From: Paenibacillus sambharensis
Lineage (GTDB): Bacteria > Bacillota > Bacilli > Paenibacillales > Paenibacillaceae
Direction: 5' to 3'
Length of the DNA: 35,398 nt
Assembly (NCBI RefSeq): GCF_003233845.1
Contig: NZ_QKRB01000040.1
Location: 1-35,398 of the forward strand
The notes under the pieces: generated by a model
Databases searched by the model: none
The model's input: the letters and a program-made list of their open reading frames with translations, nothing else
Told to the model about the DNA's origin: nothing
Position numbers and translations under genes: made by a program
In this document: one piece after another, positions 1-7,640 of the stretch
Layout of the letters: every line of letters starts with the position of its first letter
Numbering within the stretch: position 1 is the first letter of the stretch

Positions 1-158
1 TCCCTCGTATTTAAGGAGTTTTCTCACGAATGCTCACTCATTCGCAGGATTTCACGTTTTGGAGTGGTTAGATGGTTGGACGTGAGGGGGGCAATTGACC
101 CATGGATCGGTTTGCGGACATGCAGGAACAGAGGCAGCGATTTACGTGCCCTTTGAAA

Positions 159-296
159 ACGCTATCCTGCACAACCCCACATGGCCCATGGAGGTTCACC
201 CTCCCATATCTCGACGGGTCTATGCCCTCACATTCCTTCGTTATACCTGTCCATGGCGTGGAGACCGATCTCGTTTAGATAACGGGTCTATGCCCT
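159..296 (-). ncRNA. candidate bridge/seek RNA core, left IS copy
   Basis: Mirror of 35103-35240 and identical to it. It contains two copies of a 15-base module (AGGGCATAGACCCGT on the minus strand, at 282-296 and 214-228), each followed by 8-10 bases and a short hairpin. IS1111-type elements are known to make a guide RNA from the non-coding region downstream of the transposase; the exact ends of the RNA here are inferred, not seen. Confidence 0.4.
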
Positions 297-400
297 TCCG
301 AAACTCATACTCGGTTCTCTTGTGCGTGTTATGCCGAAAATCCCGCGAATGAGTCAATCCTCGTAAGCGAAACTTGGAGGTTAGTAGTGGGTTGCGGTCT

Positions 401-1675
401 TTAAGCGGCTACAAGGTCTGCGCATTCACGGTAGGACTCCCCCCGTTGCGCCATACCAACGAGAATGCGTGCCAGTTTGCCGATTAGTTTGAAAAGTGAG
501 GCTTGCTTCTTCATTCCCCTTGCCCGGTTATTCGCATGCCACTGCTTGAAGTCAGGATGCCGCTGAACCAAACTCAACATGCCCCAGTATAGATGTTTAC
601 GCAAAGTGCTGTCTCCGCGTTTGGAGACCTTGACCTGCCCCTTGAACTTGCCAGATGTTCGCTCAGCCAGATTGAGACCGGCGCGTCGCAGTATTTGCTG
701 ACCGTGAGCGTAATGACGCAAATCGCCCGTACCACTCAAAATGGCGGCCAAGGCAATGGTGCCAAGCCCTTGGATGCTCCGCAGTTGCTCTATTAAGGGG
801 ATGTCTGCCAGTAATAACTCAAGTGCCTGTTCTATGTCATCGAGCATGGCAGCCGTATGCTCATAGGCAGCAAGCAGACGGTCAATGTCATCTCTGGCTT
901 CCTGCAGGGCTTGTCTATCTCCAATGCTGCGCGTTGCAGCCGCCAGAAGCTCTGCTGCCTTGGCTCTACCGCTGACACCGGAGGCACGCTTCATGCCTTG
1001 ATCTCGCCACTGGGCGATGACAGCATCGACATCCAGCCCTTCAAGGTCGCTCGGCAAAGGGAAAGCCTTAAGTGATGCCAGTGAACGGAGAGTCGCCCAA
1101 TTCGGGAAAACCTGACGGAATTCCGGAAAGTAAAGGTCAATCCAGCGAATGATGCGATTGGCAAAACAGGCAGACTGCTTTACCCAAAATTCTCTGTCAC
1201 TCATAAGTGTCTTTAACCGCCTGAACACAGCTGCATGGGGTGAATATTCGGTGTAATAGCCTCTGCTGACTACATCCGCGATGACTAGGGCGTCCTTAGG
1301 GTCATTCTTGGACGGACTATTGTCCCGATTTTCCTTATTGCGATGCGTCGTGACCGGGTTAACCAGCACGACCTCAATCCCTTGCTGAAGAAGCCAGTTT
1401 GCAAGATTGAACCAGTAATGTCCTGTTGGCTCCAGTCCTACAAGCAAAGAGGTGAGACTGTGCTTCGCTTGCGCTTTCTTGATCCAATCGAGGAGCCTCT
1501 CAAAGCCTTCTAGTGAATTGGTGAAAGACAGGTGTTTCGAAGTGAGCGAACGTCCACGGAAATCCGTGATCTGCGCGGCGTGCGCATCCTTGGCGATGTC
1601 GATTCCCACAACAACATGCTGCATGGTAATTCGTTCAATACGTTGATTTGTTGCGTTTCTTACAGTAGACTTCAT
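401..1675 (-). CDS. IS110/IS1111-family DEDD transposase
   Basis: The 424-aa product is identical to the one at 33724-34998. The N-terminal RuvC-like DEDD domain shows Asp26 in GIDIAK, Glu82 in GLEPTGHYW, and Asp125/Asp128 in NDPKDA. The C-terminal Transposase_20 domain has the helix-hairpin-helix-like stretch QGLGTIALAAILSG followed by AGLNLAERTSGK, where Ser341 is the probable catalytic serine. The family recombines DNA under the direction of a guide RNA encoded in the element. The start is supported by an AGGAGG ribosome binding site 9-10 bases upstream; a second in-frame Met at residue 18 is closer to the usual family start. Length is usual and the gene looks intact. Confidence 0.95.
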   Translation of the reverse strand: MKSTVRNATNQRIERITMQHVVVGIDIAKDAHAAQITDFRGRSLTSKHLSFTNSLEGFERLLDWIKKAQAKHSLTSLLVGLEPTGHYWFNLANWLLQQGIEVVLVNPVTTHRNKENRDNSPSKNDPKDALVIADVVSRGYYTEYSPHAAVFRRLKTLMSDREFWVKQSACFANRIIRWIDLYFPEFRQVFPNWATLRSLASLKAFPLPSDLEGLDVDAVIAQWRDQGMKRASGVSGRAKAAELLAAATRSIGDRQALQEARDDIDRLLAAYEHTAAMLDDIEQALELLLADIPLIEQLRSIQGLGTIALAAILSGTGDLRHYAHGQQILRRAGLNLAERTSGKFKGQVKVSKRGDSTLRKHLYWGMLSLVQRHPDFKQWHANNRARGMKKQASLFKLIGKLARILVGMAQRGESYRECADLVAA

Positions 1676-1920
1676 AGTAAGCGCCTCCTGATGGGTTATT
1701 AGGGCTTCCGATTTCCCCTACCCCCATCATACGAGGCGCCCCTTTTTTTGTCTAAGACGGAATCTTAGCGCAGACAGGAATGTTACAGTTGAGAATGCCT
1801 CGAAATAATGCAATTAGCGTGTGTCAGTTTCGTTAGCCGGTCATTGATGGGTCAGGAGGGTGGGTGTCGCATATATTGAACGGCAGCTTGGCAAAATAGG
1901 AGGATACAGGACAGCCTGCG

Positions 1921-2070
1921 ATTCATGGGGCGGTAACAAGGCCGGTCATTTCCGGCTTTTCATAGGCGGCAGCAAGAACAGTCATTTCCGGCTTTTCATA
2001 GGGGGGCGGCAGCAAGAACAGTCATTTCCGGCGTTCCATGGGGCGAGCGGCAGCAAGATCGGTCATTTAT
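1921..2070 (+). repeat. short imperfect tandem repeats, 36-41 bp unit
   Basis: About three and a half copies of a unit containing GTCATTTCCGGCTTTTCAT followed by GGCGGCAGCAAGAAC. The GTCATTT element recurs at 1945, 1981, 2021 and 2062, so spacings are 36, 40 and 41 bp, which does not keep a reading frame. The units differ by small insertions and substitutions, and a degenerate unit precedes them near 1921. The array fills much of the 326-bp gene-free gap between the left IS (ends 1784) and the hydrolase gene; the rest (1785-1920) shows nothing I recognise. Function unknown. Confidence 0.7.
1941..1960 (+). terminator. weak terminator-like hairpin in the repeat array
   Basis: GCCGG (1941-1945) pairs with CCGGC (1952-1956) around the loop TCATTT, followed by TTTT. 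It is short and only this repeat copy has the full stem, so it may be chance. Confidence 0.25.
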
Positions 2071-2110
2071 CGGGTAAGGACTAATAAAACACCGGGGGAG
2101 GCGAAAGTAA

Positions 2111-2974
2111 ATGACCGCTGATATTCCACACGAATCCGTATATGTCCATACGAACGGAATCCGGCTGCATGTGGTTCAGAGCGGACCGCCAGAAGGGCCG
2201 GTTCTGCTGCTCCTGCATGGATTTCCGGAGTTCTGGTACGGGTGGCGAAGGCAGATCGGGTATTTTGCCGGGAGAGGCTTTCGCGTCTGGGCCCCGGACT
2301 TAAGGGGATATAATTTAAGCGATAAGCCGGCCGGCGCCCAAGCTTACCGGATGTCGGAGATTGTCGCGGATATTGTAGGTCTGATCGGGCAAACGGGGCA
2401 GCGGCAGGTCTTCGCGGCGGGGCATGATTTTGGCGCTATGGCTGCCTGGATGCTGGCTGCTTCCCACCCGCAGCTGGTGAAGAAAGCGGTCATGATCAAT
2501 GTCCCCCATCCGCGGGTACTGACCGCAAACCTTCTGAAGAGTCCGCAGCAGATGATCAGGTCCAGCTATATGGCGTTCTTCCAGCTGCCATTCCTGCCGG
2601 AGCTCATCCTGCGTCGTAACAATTGGAGGCTGGCAGCGGCAGCCATGGCCAAGAGCAGCCGGCCGGGCACATTTACCGAGGCTGAATTGCATCAATACAG
2701 GGCAGCATGGTCCAGACCGAAAGCCTTTACCTCGATGCTGAACTGGTACCGGGCTCTGCCCAGGCAGATCGGGGGGCTGAAGGCGGGACCGTGCGAGGTT
2801 CCGTCCCTGGTGATCTGGGGGGAAAAGGATGCTTTTCTCCGCCGCGAAATGGCAGAGCAGAGCATGAAGTGGTGCACGGACGGCAGGCTGGAGCTGATTC
2901 CGCAGGCGACGCACTGGGTGCATCTGGAGGAAGCGGAGCGGGTGAACCGGACGATGGAGCGTTTTTTCAGTTAG
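2111..2974 (+). CDS. alpha/beta hydrolase, epoxide hydrolase-like
   Basis: The 287-aa soluble protein fits the epoxide hydrolase/haloacetate dehalogenase branch of the alpha/beta hydrolases. The oxyanion motif HGFPE is at residues 36-40. The nucleophile elbow GHDFGA (104-109) has Asp106 in place of serine, diagnostic of the Asp-nucleophile subfamily. His268 in ATHWVHLEE is the general base and Asp240 in WGEKDAF the probable charge-relay acid. A cap-like helical region spans roughly 130-210. There is no signal peptide. GGGGGAGG at 2094-2101 sits 9 bases before the ATG and fixes the start. The substrate cannot be told from sequence; an SDR gene follows 74 bp downstream and may be co-expressed. 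Confidence 0.85.
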   Translation: MTADIPHESVYVHTNGIRLHVVQSGPPEGPVLLLLHGFPEFWYGWRRQIGYFAGRGFRVWAPDLRGYNLSDKPAGAQAYRMSEIVADIVGLIGQTGQRQVFAAGHDFGAMAAWMLAASHPQLVKKAVMINVPHPRVLTANLLKSPQQMIRSSYMAFFQLPFLPELILRRNNWRLAAAAMAKSSRPGTFTEAELHQYRAAWSRPKAFTSMLNWYRALPRQIGGLKAGPCEVPSLVIWGEKDAFLRREMAEQSMKWCTDGRLELIPQATHWVHLEEAERVNRTMERFFS

Positions 2975-3048
2975 ACAGCGGTTACAATATGATGACTCCC
3001 CGGGTATAAAACGTTATATGCTATGATCTGTAACCGAGGGGGAGAACC

Positions 3049-3840
3049 ATGAACAGTGACCGGTTAGAGGGCAAGGTGGCGGTTGTAACGGGAGGCGGCT
3101 CCGGCATCGGACAGGCTGCCGCTGTGCTATTGGCGGATCGTGGTGCGTCCGTAGCGCTGCTCGAATATGATCAGGAGCACGGGGAAGAAGCGGCCGAGCA
3201 GCTGCGCAAATCCGGGGCCCGGGCCATGTCGATTGGCTGCGATATTGCGGAAGCGGCTGAGGTGGAGCGCGCGTACGCTGAAGTTGTCAGGCAGTGGGGG
3301 CGATTGGACATTGTTTTCGCCAATGCAGGGATTGCCGGGAAGCTGTCGCCGATCGAGACGATGGAGCCGGAGGAATGGGATCGCACGATCCGCACGAATC
3401 TGAGAGGGACCTTCCTTACGCTCAAATATGCCATTCCTCATATGAAAACAAACGGCGGTTCGATCATCATAACCAGCTCTGTCAGCGGCAACCGCATATT
3501 CTCACAGGCAGGCTTCACGGCTTACAGCACGACAAAGGCCGGACAGACTGCCATGATGAAGATGGCTGCACTGGAGCTTGCACGGTACGGCATACGGGTT
3601 AACGCTATCTGTCCCGGCGGCATCAAGACGGGAATCGGCGGCAGTATTGAGAAATCGCGGGACTTACGAGCTGTTGAGGTTCCGCTGGAATTCCCAGAAG
3701 GCGCGGAGCCGCTTGAGCATCGTCCCGGTACGGCAGAGGAAGTAGCAGAGCTCGTGTATTTTCTGGCGACCGCCAGGTCCCGGCATATTACGGGCACGGA
3801 AATCTACATTGATGGGGCGGAATCACTGCTTCGCGGCTGA
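3049..3840 (+). CDS. short-chain dehydrogenase/reductase (SDR)
   Basis: This 263-aa classical SDR has the cofactor motif TGGGSGIG at residues 14-21, NAG at 92-94, and the catalytic set Asn117, Ser146, Tyr159 and Lys163 (YSTTK). Glu39 at the end of the second strand would favour NAD(H) over NADP(H). PGGIKTGIGG after the active site is the usual substrate-loop region, and the C-terminus ITGTEIYIDGAESL is typical. The GAGGGGG-type ribosome binding site lies just upstream of the ATG. It probably oxidises or reduces an alcohol/ketone; nothing in the sequence identifies which. It could be transcribed with the upstream hydrolase, although TTACAA-N17-TATAAA at 2982-3010 is a possible separate promoter. 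Confidence 0.88.
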   Translation: MNSDRLEGKVAVVTGGGSGIGQAAAVLLADRGASVALLEYDQEHGEEAAEQLRKSGARAMSIGCDIAEAAEVERAYAEVVRQWGRLDIVFANAGIAGKLSPIETMEPEEWDRTIRTNLRGTFLTLKYAIPHMKTNGGSIIITSSVSGNRIFSQAGFTAYSTTKAGQTAMMKMAALELARYGIRVNAICPGGIKTGIGGSIEKSRDLRAVEVPLEFPEGAEPLEHRPGTAEEVAELVYFLATARSRHITGTEIYIDGAESLLRG

Positions 3841-3973
3841 ACAGCCAGTTCATTACCGTGATACTGGGGGCAGCCTATGCCTCCCGGTTTGCCCTCTGCC
3901 AGCAATGCCCGCATATACCCGCCAATTCAGGAAGCGGGTGCTCGAGGAAGTAGTACTCGTACAGGCAAATGAT

Positions 3974-3982
3974 TGCTATAAT
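3974..3982 (+). promoter_or_regulatory. extended -10 promoter for the enoyl reductase gene
   Basis: TGCTATAAT is a perfect extended -10 element; the -35 position (TACTCG at 3954-3959) is poor, as is allowed for extended -10 promoters. The coding start is about 75 bases downstream, and the 219-bp gap before the gene contains nothing else I recognise. Confidence 0.5.
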
Positions 3983-4059
3983 AGGAACAGCTTATCAGCA
4001 CTTATGTCGGTTGATTCAAGCGAGTAACACGAATTCAGGTAGAGAGAGGCACGGGATAA

Positions 4060-5250
4060 ATGATCATTAAACCGAGAACACGCGGCTTTATCTGCACGAC
4101 CTCACATCCGGTCGGATGCGAACGTCAAGTCGAGGAACAGATTCACTACATACAGGACAAGCCTGAAATCCAAGGCCCGCAAAATGTGCTTGTCATCGGG
4201 GCATCCACAGGATATGGATTGTCCGCCCGGATTGCCGCAGCTTTTGGCGCTGGCGCGAACACAATCGGCGTATTCCGGCCAAGCGCCGGCAGCGAGAAGC
4301 GTACCGCTTCAGCCGGCTGGTACAATTCCGCAGCATTTGAAGAGGCAGCCCGCAAGGCGGGCCTGAAATCCTTTAGCGTAACTGGTGACGCCTTTGCCGA
4401 TGAGACCAAGGACCATGTAATAGACGTCATCCGGCAGGAGCTTGGTCAGGTGGATCTTGTCGTGTACAGCGTCGCTTCCGCACGCCGCAATGACCCAGAG
4501 ACCGGTGACCCGGTTAACTCCGTTCTGAAGCCGATTGGCCAGCCCTACAGCAACAAGACGGTCAATTTCCATACCGGAGAAGTGACGGACATCACCATTG
4601 AGCCTGCCACCGATGAGGAGATCAAGAATACGGTTACCGTAATGGGAGGCGATGACTGGGAGCGCTGGATGACGCGGCTGCAGGAAGCGGGCGTGCTCGC
4701 TGAAGGCGTCCGGACGGTTGCATTCTCCTACATCGGCTCGGACATTACCCAGGCTGTATACCGGCAGGGCTCCATCGGCCGCGCGAAGGACGATCTGGAA
4801 GCGACCGCCGGCCGGTTGACCGATAAGCTTAATGCCCTTCAGGGAAAAGCTTACGTGGCTGTCAGCAAGGCGCTTGTTACCCAGTCCAGCTCTGCCATCC
4901 CGGTCGTGCCGCTGTATATCTCGGCTCTCTACAAGGTGATGAAGGAGAAGGGCCTGCATGAAGGAACGATCGAGCAGATGTACCGGCTGTTCTCAGGTTT
5001 CTTGTATAATGGCGGTGAAACACCTGTTGACGAGAAGGGACGCATCCGGATTGATGACTGGGAGCTGCGGGAAGACGTGCAGGGCGAGGTCAAGCGGATT
5101 TGGGAACAGGTGACAACGGACAATATTCACGAGATTACCGACCTTGAAGGGTACCGCCGTGAATTCTTCCAGCTGTTCGGCTTCGAGACCGATAAGGTTG
5201 ACTATGATGCAGACGTAAATCCGGATGTAAAGGTAGAGAACTTAAGATAA
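4060..5250 (+). CDS. fabV: trans-2-enoyl-CoA / enoyl-ACP reductase, FabV/Ter type
   Basis: The 396-aa length is that of the FabV/Ter family. The N-terminus IKPRTRGFICTTSHPVGC is characteristic. The NADH-binding motif GASTGYG is at residues 47-53, and the active site has the Tyr-x8-Lys spacing of this family (Tyr234, Lys243 in YRQGSIGRAK), longer than the Tyr-x6-Lys of FabI. The enzyme reduces trans-2-enoyl thioesters with NADH at the end of each fatty-acid elongation cycle, in the cytoplasm; whether the natural substrate is ACP- or CoA-bound cannot be read from sequence. FabV enzymes are typically tolerant of triclosan. The gene is monocistronic: its own promoter upstream and a strong terminator at 5288-5312. 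Confidence 0.93.
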   Translation: MIIKPRTRGFICTTSHPVGCERQVEEQIHYIQDKPEIQGPQNVLVIGASTGYGLSARIAAAFGAGANTIGVFRPSAGSEKRTASAGWYNSAAFEEAARKAGLKSFSVTGDAFADETKDHVIDVIRQELGQVDLVVYSVASARRNDPETGDPVNSVLKPIGQPYSNKTVNFHTGEVTDITIEPATDEEIKNTVTVMGGDDWERWMTRLQEAGVLAEGVRTVAFSYIGSDITQAVYRQGSIGRAKDDLEATAGRLTDKLNALQGKAYVAVSKALVTQSSSAIPVVPLYISALYKVMKEKGLHEGTIEQMYRLFSGFLYNGGETPVDEKGRIRIDDWELREDVQGEVKRIWEQVTTDNIHEITDLEGYRREFFQLFGFETDKVDYDADVNPDVKVENLR

Positions 5251-5287
5251 TCCTCAGATTGTAAAATAGCTAGACAAAAGCTTATTT

Positions 5288-5312
5288 GACCCGTTATGTG
5301 CGGGTCTTTTTT
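5288..5312 (+). terminator. intrinsic terminator after fabV
   Basis: GACCCG (5288-5293) pairs with CGGGTC (5301-5306) around a 7-base loop, followed by six T. Confidence 0.85.
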
Positions 5313-5401
5313 CATTATCCCAGGCTGAAGAATGCGGAGCTTCCGTTCTGCTTCGGCCTGGGATTTTTGTGTACGAGAGGGGCCCCAATGGAAAAAAATG
5401 C

Positions 5402-5430
5402 TGTACAAGCGGTATCTGTCGAGCTAAAAT
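5402..5430 (+). promoter_or_regulatory. probable sigma-A promoter of the biotin operon
   Basis: TGTACA (5402-5407) and TAAAAT (5425-5430) are separated by 17 bp. Transcription would start near 5437, immediately before the BirA operator, which is the geometry needed for repression. Confidence 0.45.
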
Positions 5431-5439
5431 CTACACATA

Positions 5440-5471
5440 TGTTAACCTAATAACTCATATCATGGTTAACA
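5440..5471 (+). promoter_or_regulatory. BirA (biotin repressor) operator
   Basis: TGTTAACC (5440-5447) and GGTTAACA (5464-5471) form a perfect 8-bp inverted repeat with a 16-bp spacer. This matches the known BirA site of Gram-positive and Gram-negative bacteria in half-site and spacing. It lies between the candidate promoter and bioA, so biotinoyl-AMP-bound BirA should repress the whole operon. birA itself is not in the window. Confidence 0.9.
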
Positions 5472-5496
5472 AATACTCGAAGGTGGAGGGCATTTG

Positions 5497-6858
5497 ATGG
5501 ATTCACGGTATGAAAGGCTTGCCGCCTGGGATAAATCCTATGTCTGGCATCCTTTTACCCAAATGAAGGATTATAACCGGACAGACCCGCTGATCATCGA
5601 ACGGGGCGAGGGCATCATGCTGTACGATGTGCAGGGACGTGCCTACTATGATGGTTTCTCATCGGTTTGGCTCAACGTTCACGGGCACAATGTGCCGGAG
5701 CTTAACCGGGCGATTGAAGAGCAGCTGGGAAAGGTGGCGCATTCGACGCTCCTCGGGATGGCTAACGTGCCAGCCGTCGAGCTGGCGGAGAAGCTGGTCC
5801 GCATCGCGCCTGCAGGGCTGACCAAAGTATTTTACTCGGATTCGGGAGCGACAGGAGTCGAGATTGCCATCAAGATGGCTTTTCAATATTGGCGCAACAC
5901 TGGGGTTCCGGGCAGGACGAAGTTCATTACGATGAACCAGGCCTATCACGGGGATACGATCGGGGCGGTGAGCGTCGGATCGATCCCCCTGTACCACGAG
6001 ACGTTCCGTCCGATGCTGTTCTCCTCTTATACGGTCCCTTACCCGCATGCCTACCGGCACGAGGGCGGTGCAGCCGGCGCCATGGAAGAGACACTGTCGC
6101 AGCTGGAGAGTCTGCTTCGGACAAGCGGAGACGAGATCGCGGCGCTGATCGTGGAGCCAATCGTCCAAGGGGCGAGCGGCATGATCGTGATGCCGCCAGG
6201 CTGTCTGCGCAGGATGGCAGGATTGTGCCGGGAGTACGGCGTGCTGCTTATTGCCGATGAGGTGGCGACAGGCTTCGGGAGAACAGGTGCCATGTTCGCC
6301 TGCCAGCTGGAGGATGTATCTCCGGATCTGATGGTGGTCGGCAAAGGCTTGACGGGCGGCTATCTGCCGGTGGCGGCAACCTTGGCATCGGACCTTGTGT
6401 ACAATGCGTTCTATGCTGACTACGAGGAGCAGAAGACCTTTTTCCACGGCCATTCCTTTACCGGAAATCCTCTCGGTTGTGCGGTGGCGATAGCCAGCCT
6501 TCGCCTCATGGAAGAGCGGGGGATCGTCGAAGCTGTGGACGGCAAAGCCGCCTTGACGGCGGGCAGGCTGGCCCAGCTTGCGGACCGGCCTCATGTCGGA
6601 GATATCCGGCAGCAGGGGCTAATGGCCGGCATAGAGCTGGTGCGAGATAAAGCGGCCAAGACGCCTTACGAGTGGTCGGAACGGATCGGAGTCCGGGTAT
6701 GCATGCGGGCGCGGGAGCTCGGGATGCTGACGCGTCCGCTCGGCAACGTGGTGGTATTCATTCCGCCGCTTGTAAGCTCGGATGCCGAGCTTGCCGCGAT
6801 GCTGGACATTTTGGCGGAAGCCATCATCGACGTGACGGAGGAAGGATGGGGAGCATGA
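5497..6858 (+). CDS. bioA: adenosylmethionine-8-amino-7-oxononanoate aminotransferase
   Basis: BioA (453 aa) transfers an amino group from S-adenosylmethionine to KAPA, giving DAPA. It is a class III PLP aminotransferase: YVWHPFTQMKDY near the N-terminus is the BioA signature, SDSGATGVEIAIKMAFQYW and DEVATGFGRTG bind PLP, and Lys283 in GKGLTGGYLPVAAT forms the Schiff base. ATG at 5497 is chosen over the TTG just before it because AGGTGGAGG (5481-5489) is then 7 bases away. It is the first gene of the biotin operon, directly behind the BirA operator, and its stop overlaps the bioD start in ATGA. Confidence 0.97.
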   Translation: MDSRYERLAAWDKSYVWHPFTQMKDYNRTDPLIIERGEGIMLYDVQGRAYYDGFSSVWLNVHGHNVPELNRAIEEQLGKVAHSTLLGMANVPAVELAEKLVRIAPAGLTKVFYSDSGATGVEIAIKMAFQYWRNTGVPGRTKFITMNQAYHGDTIGAVSVGSIPLYHETFRPMLFSSYTVPYPHAYRHEGGAAGAMEETLSQLESLLRTSGDEIAALIVEPIVQGASGMIVMPPGCLRRMAGLCREYGVLLIADEVATGFGRTGAMFACQLEDVSPDLMVVGKGLTGGYLPVAATLASDLVYNAFYADYEEQKTFFHGHSFTGNPLGCAVAIASLRLMEERGIVEAVDGKAALTAGRLAQLADRPHVGDIRQQGLMAGIELVRDKAAKTPYEWSERIGVRVCMRARELGMLTRPLGNVVVFIPPLVSSDAELAAMLDILAEAIIDVTEEGWGA

Positions 6859-7625
6859 GCACAGTGAAAAAAGTTCGCGGCTCAGCTGCGAAGCAGCCTT
6901 TATTTCCGGGCCTGTTCGTTGCTGGCACAGACACCGGCGTAGGCAAGACACTGGTAACGGCCGCCCTCGCCGCTGCCCTGCGCGAAGAAGGACGGAACAT
7001 CGGCGTGTGGAAGCCCGTCCAGTCAGGAGAGCTCATTGGAAGCGGCGCGAGCGATGCGGAGCGCCTGCTTGAGGGCTCTGGCATTGAAGAGCGGCCTGAA
7101 GCTGTGGCGTCCTTCACCTTCGAAGCGCCGCTAACTCCGGCTCTGGCCGCAGAACAGGCGGGAGTCGATCTGTCACTGGATGATCTCCTGGTCTCAGGCA
7201 TCCGGCTTGCCGAAAGATATGGCGGCGGCCTGCTGGTCGAGGGGGCTGGCGGGACGGCTGTTCCGCTGACGAAGGATGCACTGGTAATCGATCTGATCGT
7301 CAGGCTCGGACTGCCTGTGCTCATCGCAGCCAGATCCGGCCTCGGTACAATTAATCACACCTTGCTGACAGCCGAAGCGTTGAGGGCGCGGGGAATTCCG
7401 GTTGTTGGGGCTGTCTTGAATGATGGAGCAGCGGGAATGCCTGCGGATGATCCCAGTGTCAGCTCCAATGCAGCTATGATCGAGAAGTACGGAGGGATCA
7501 AGGTCCTGGGGAGGCTGCCAAGCCTGAATGGTGAAGCAGGTCCGGTCCAGCTGGCGGATGCAGTCCGCCGGTCGCTGGATCTGGAGCCGGTCCGCCGGCT
7601 GCTTGATGAAGGAAGGATAAACTAA
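6855..7625 (+). CDS. bioD: dethiobiotin synthase
   Basis: BioD (256 aa) closes the ureido ring of DAPA with CO2 and ATP. The P-loop GTDTGVGKT is at residues 24-32, Lys53 lies in KPVQSG, and EGAGGTAVPL is the conserved second motif. The reading frame is open further upstream, but ATG 6855 is preferred: it overlaps the bioA stop (ATGA) and has GGAGGAAGG (6837-6845) 9 bases ahead. The N-terminal 15 residues before the first strand are slightly longer than usual. Translation is probably coupled to bioA. Confidence 0.95.
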   Translation: MSTVKKVRGSAAKQPLFPGLFVAGTDTGVGKTLVTAALAAALREEGRNIGVWKPVQSGELIGSGASDAERLLEGSGIEERPEAVASFTFEAPLTPALAAEQAGVDLSLDDLLVSGIRLAERYGGGLLVEGAGGTAVPLTKDALVIDLIVRLGLPVLIAARSGLGTINHTLLTAEALRARGIPVVGAVLNDGAAGMPADDPSVSSNAAMIEKYGGIKVLGRLPSLNGEAGPVQLADAVRRSLDLEPVRRLLDEGRIN

Positions 7626-7640
7626 GGGAGGAAGAGAACG

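Larger units (their letters stand above)
1..1784 (-). mobile_element. IS110-family (IS1111-type) insertion sequence, left copy
   Basis: This stretch is the exact reverse complement of 33615-35398 and holds one DEDD transposase gene read leftward. The 400-bp non-coding part (1-400) lies downstream of the transposase, which is the arrangement of the IS1111 subgroup; the upstream part is about 109 bp. An 8-bp subterminal inverted repeat is visible: CCTCGTAT at 3-10 and its complement ATACGAGG at 1729-1736. Identity with the right copy ends at 1784, about 48 bp beyond the inner subterminal repeat, so the true inner end could lie nearer 1745 and the rest could be shared target sequence. The element ends exactly at the window edge, so its outer boundary cannot be confirmed here. 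Confidence 0.88.

Noticed and set aside
95-352. 85-aa open frame in the IS non-coding region (and its mirror at 35047-35304)
   Set aside because: It is antisense to the structured region of the element, has no ribosome binding site and no recognisable product; the base patterning is better explained by RNA structure.
1921-2070. CRISPR array
   Set aside because: The units are contiguous and imperfect with no unique spacers of constant length, and there are no cas genes.
1860-2084. 74-aa frame with a repeated HFRLFIGG peptide
   Set aside because: It only reflects the tandem DNA repeats; the 40- and 41-bp units shift the frame, and no ribosome binding site fits the start.
5659-6594. 311-aa minus-strand frame
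   Set aside because: Shadow of bioA, with no domain or start signal.
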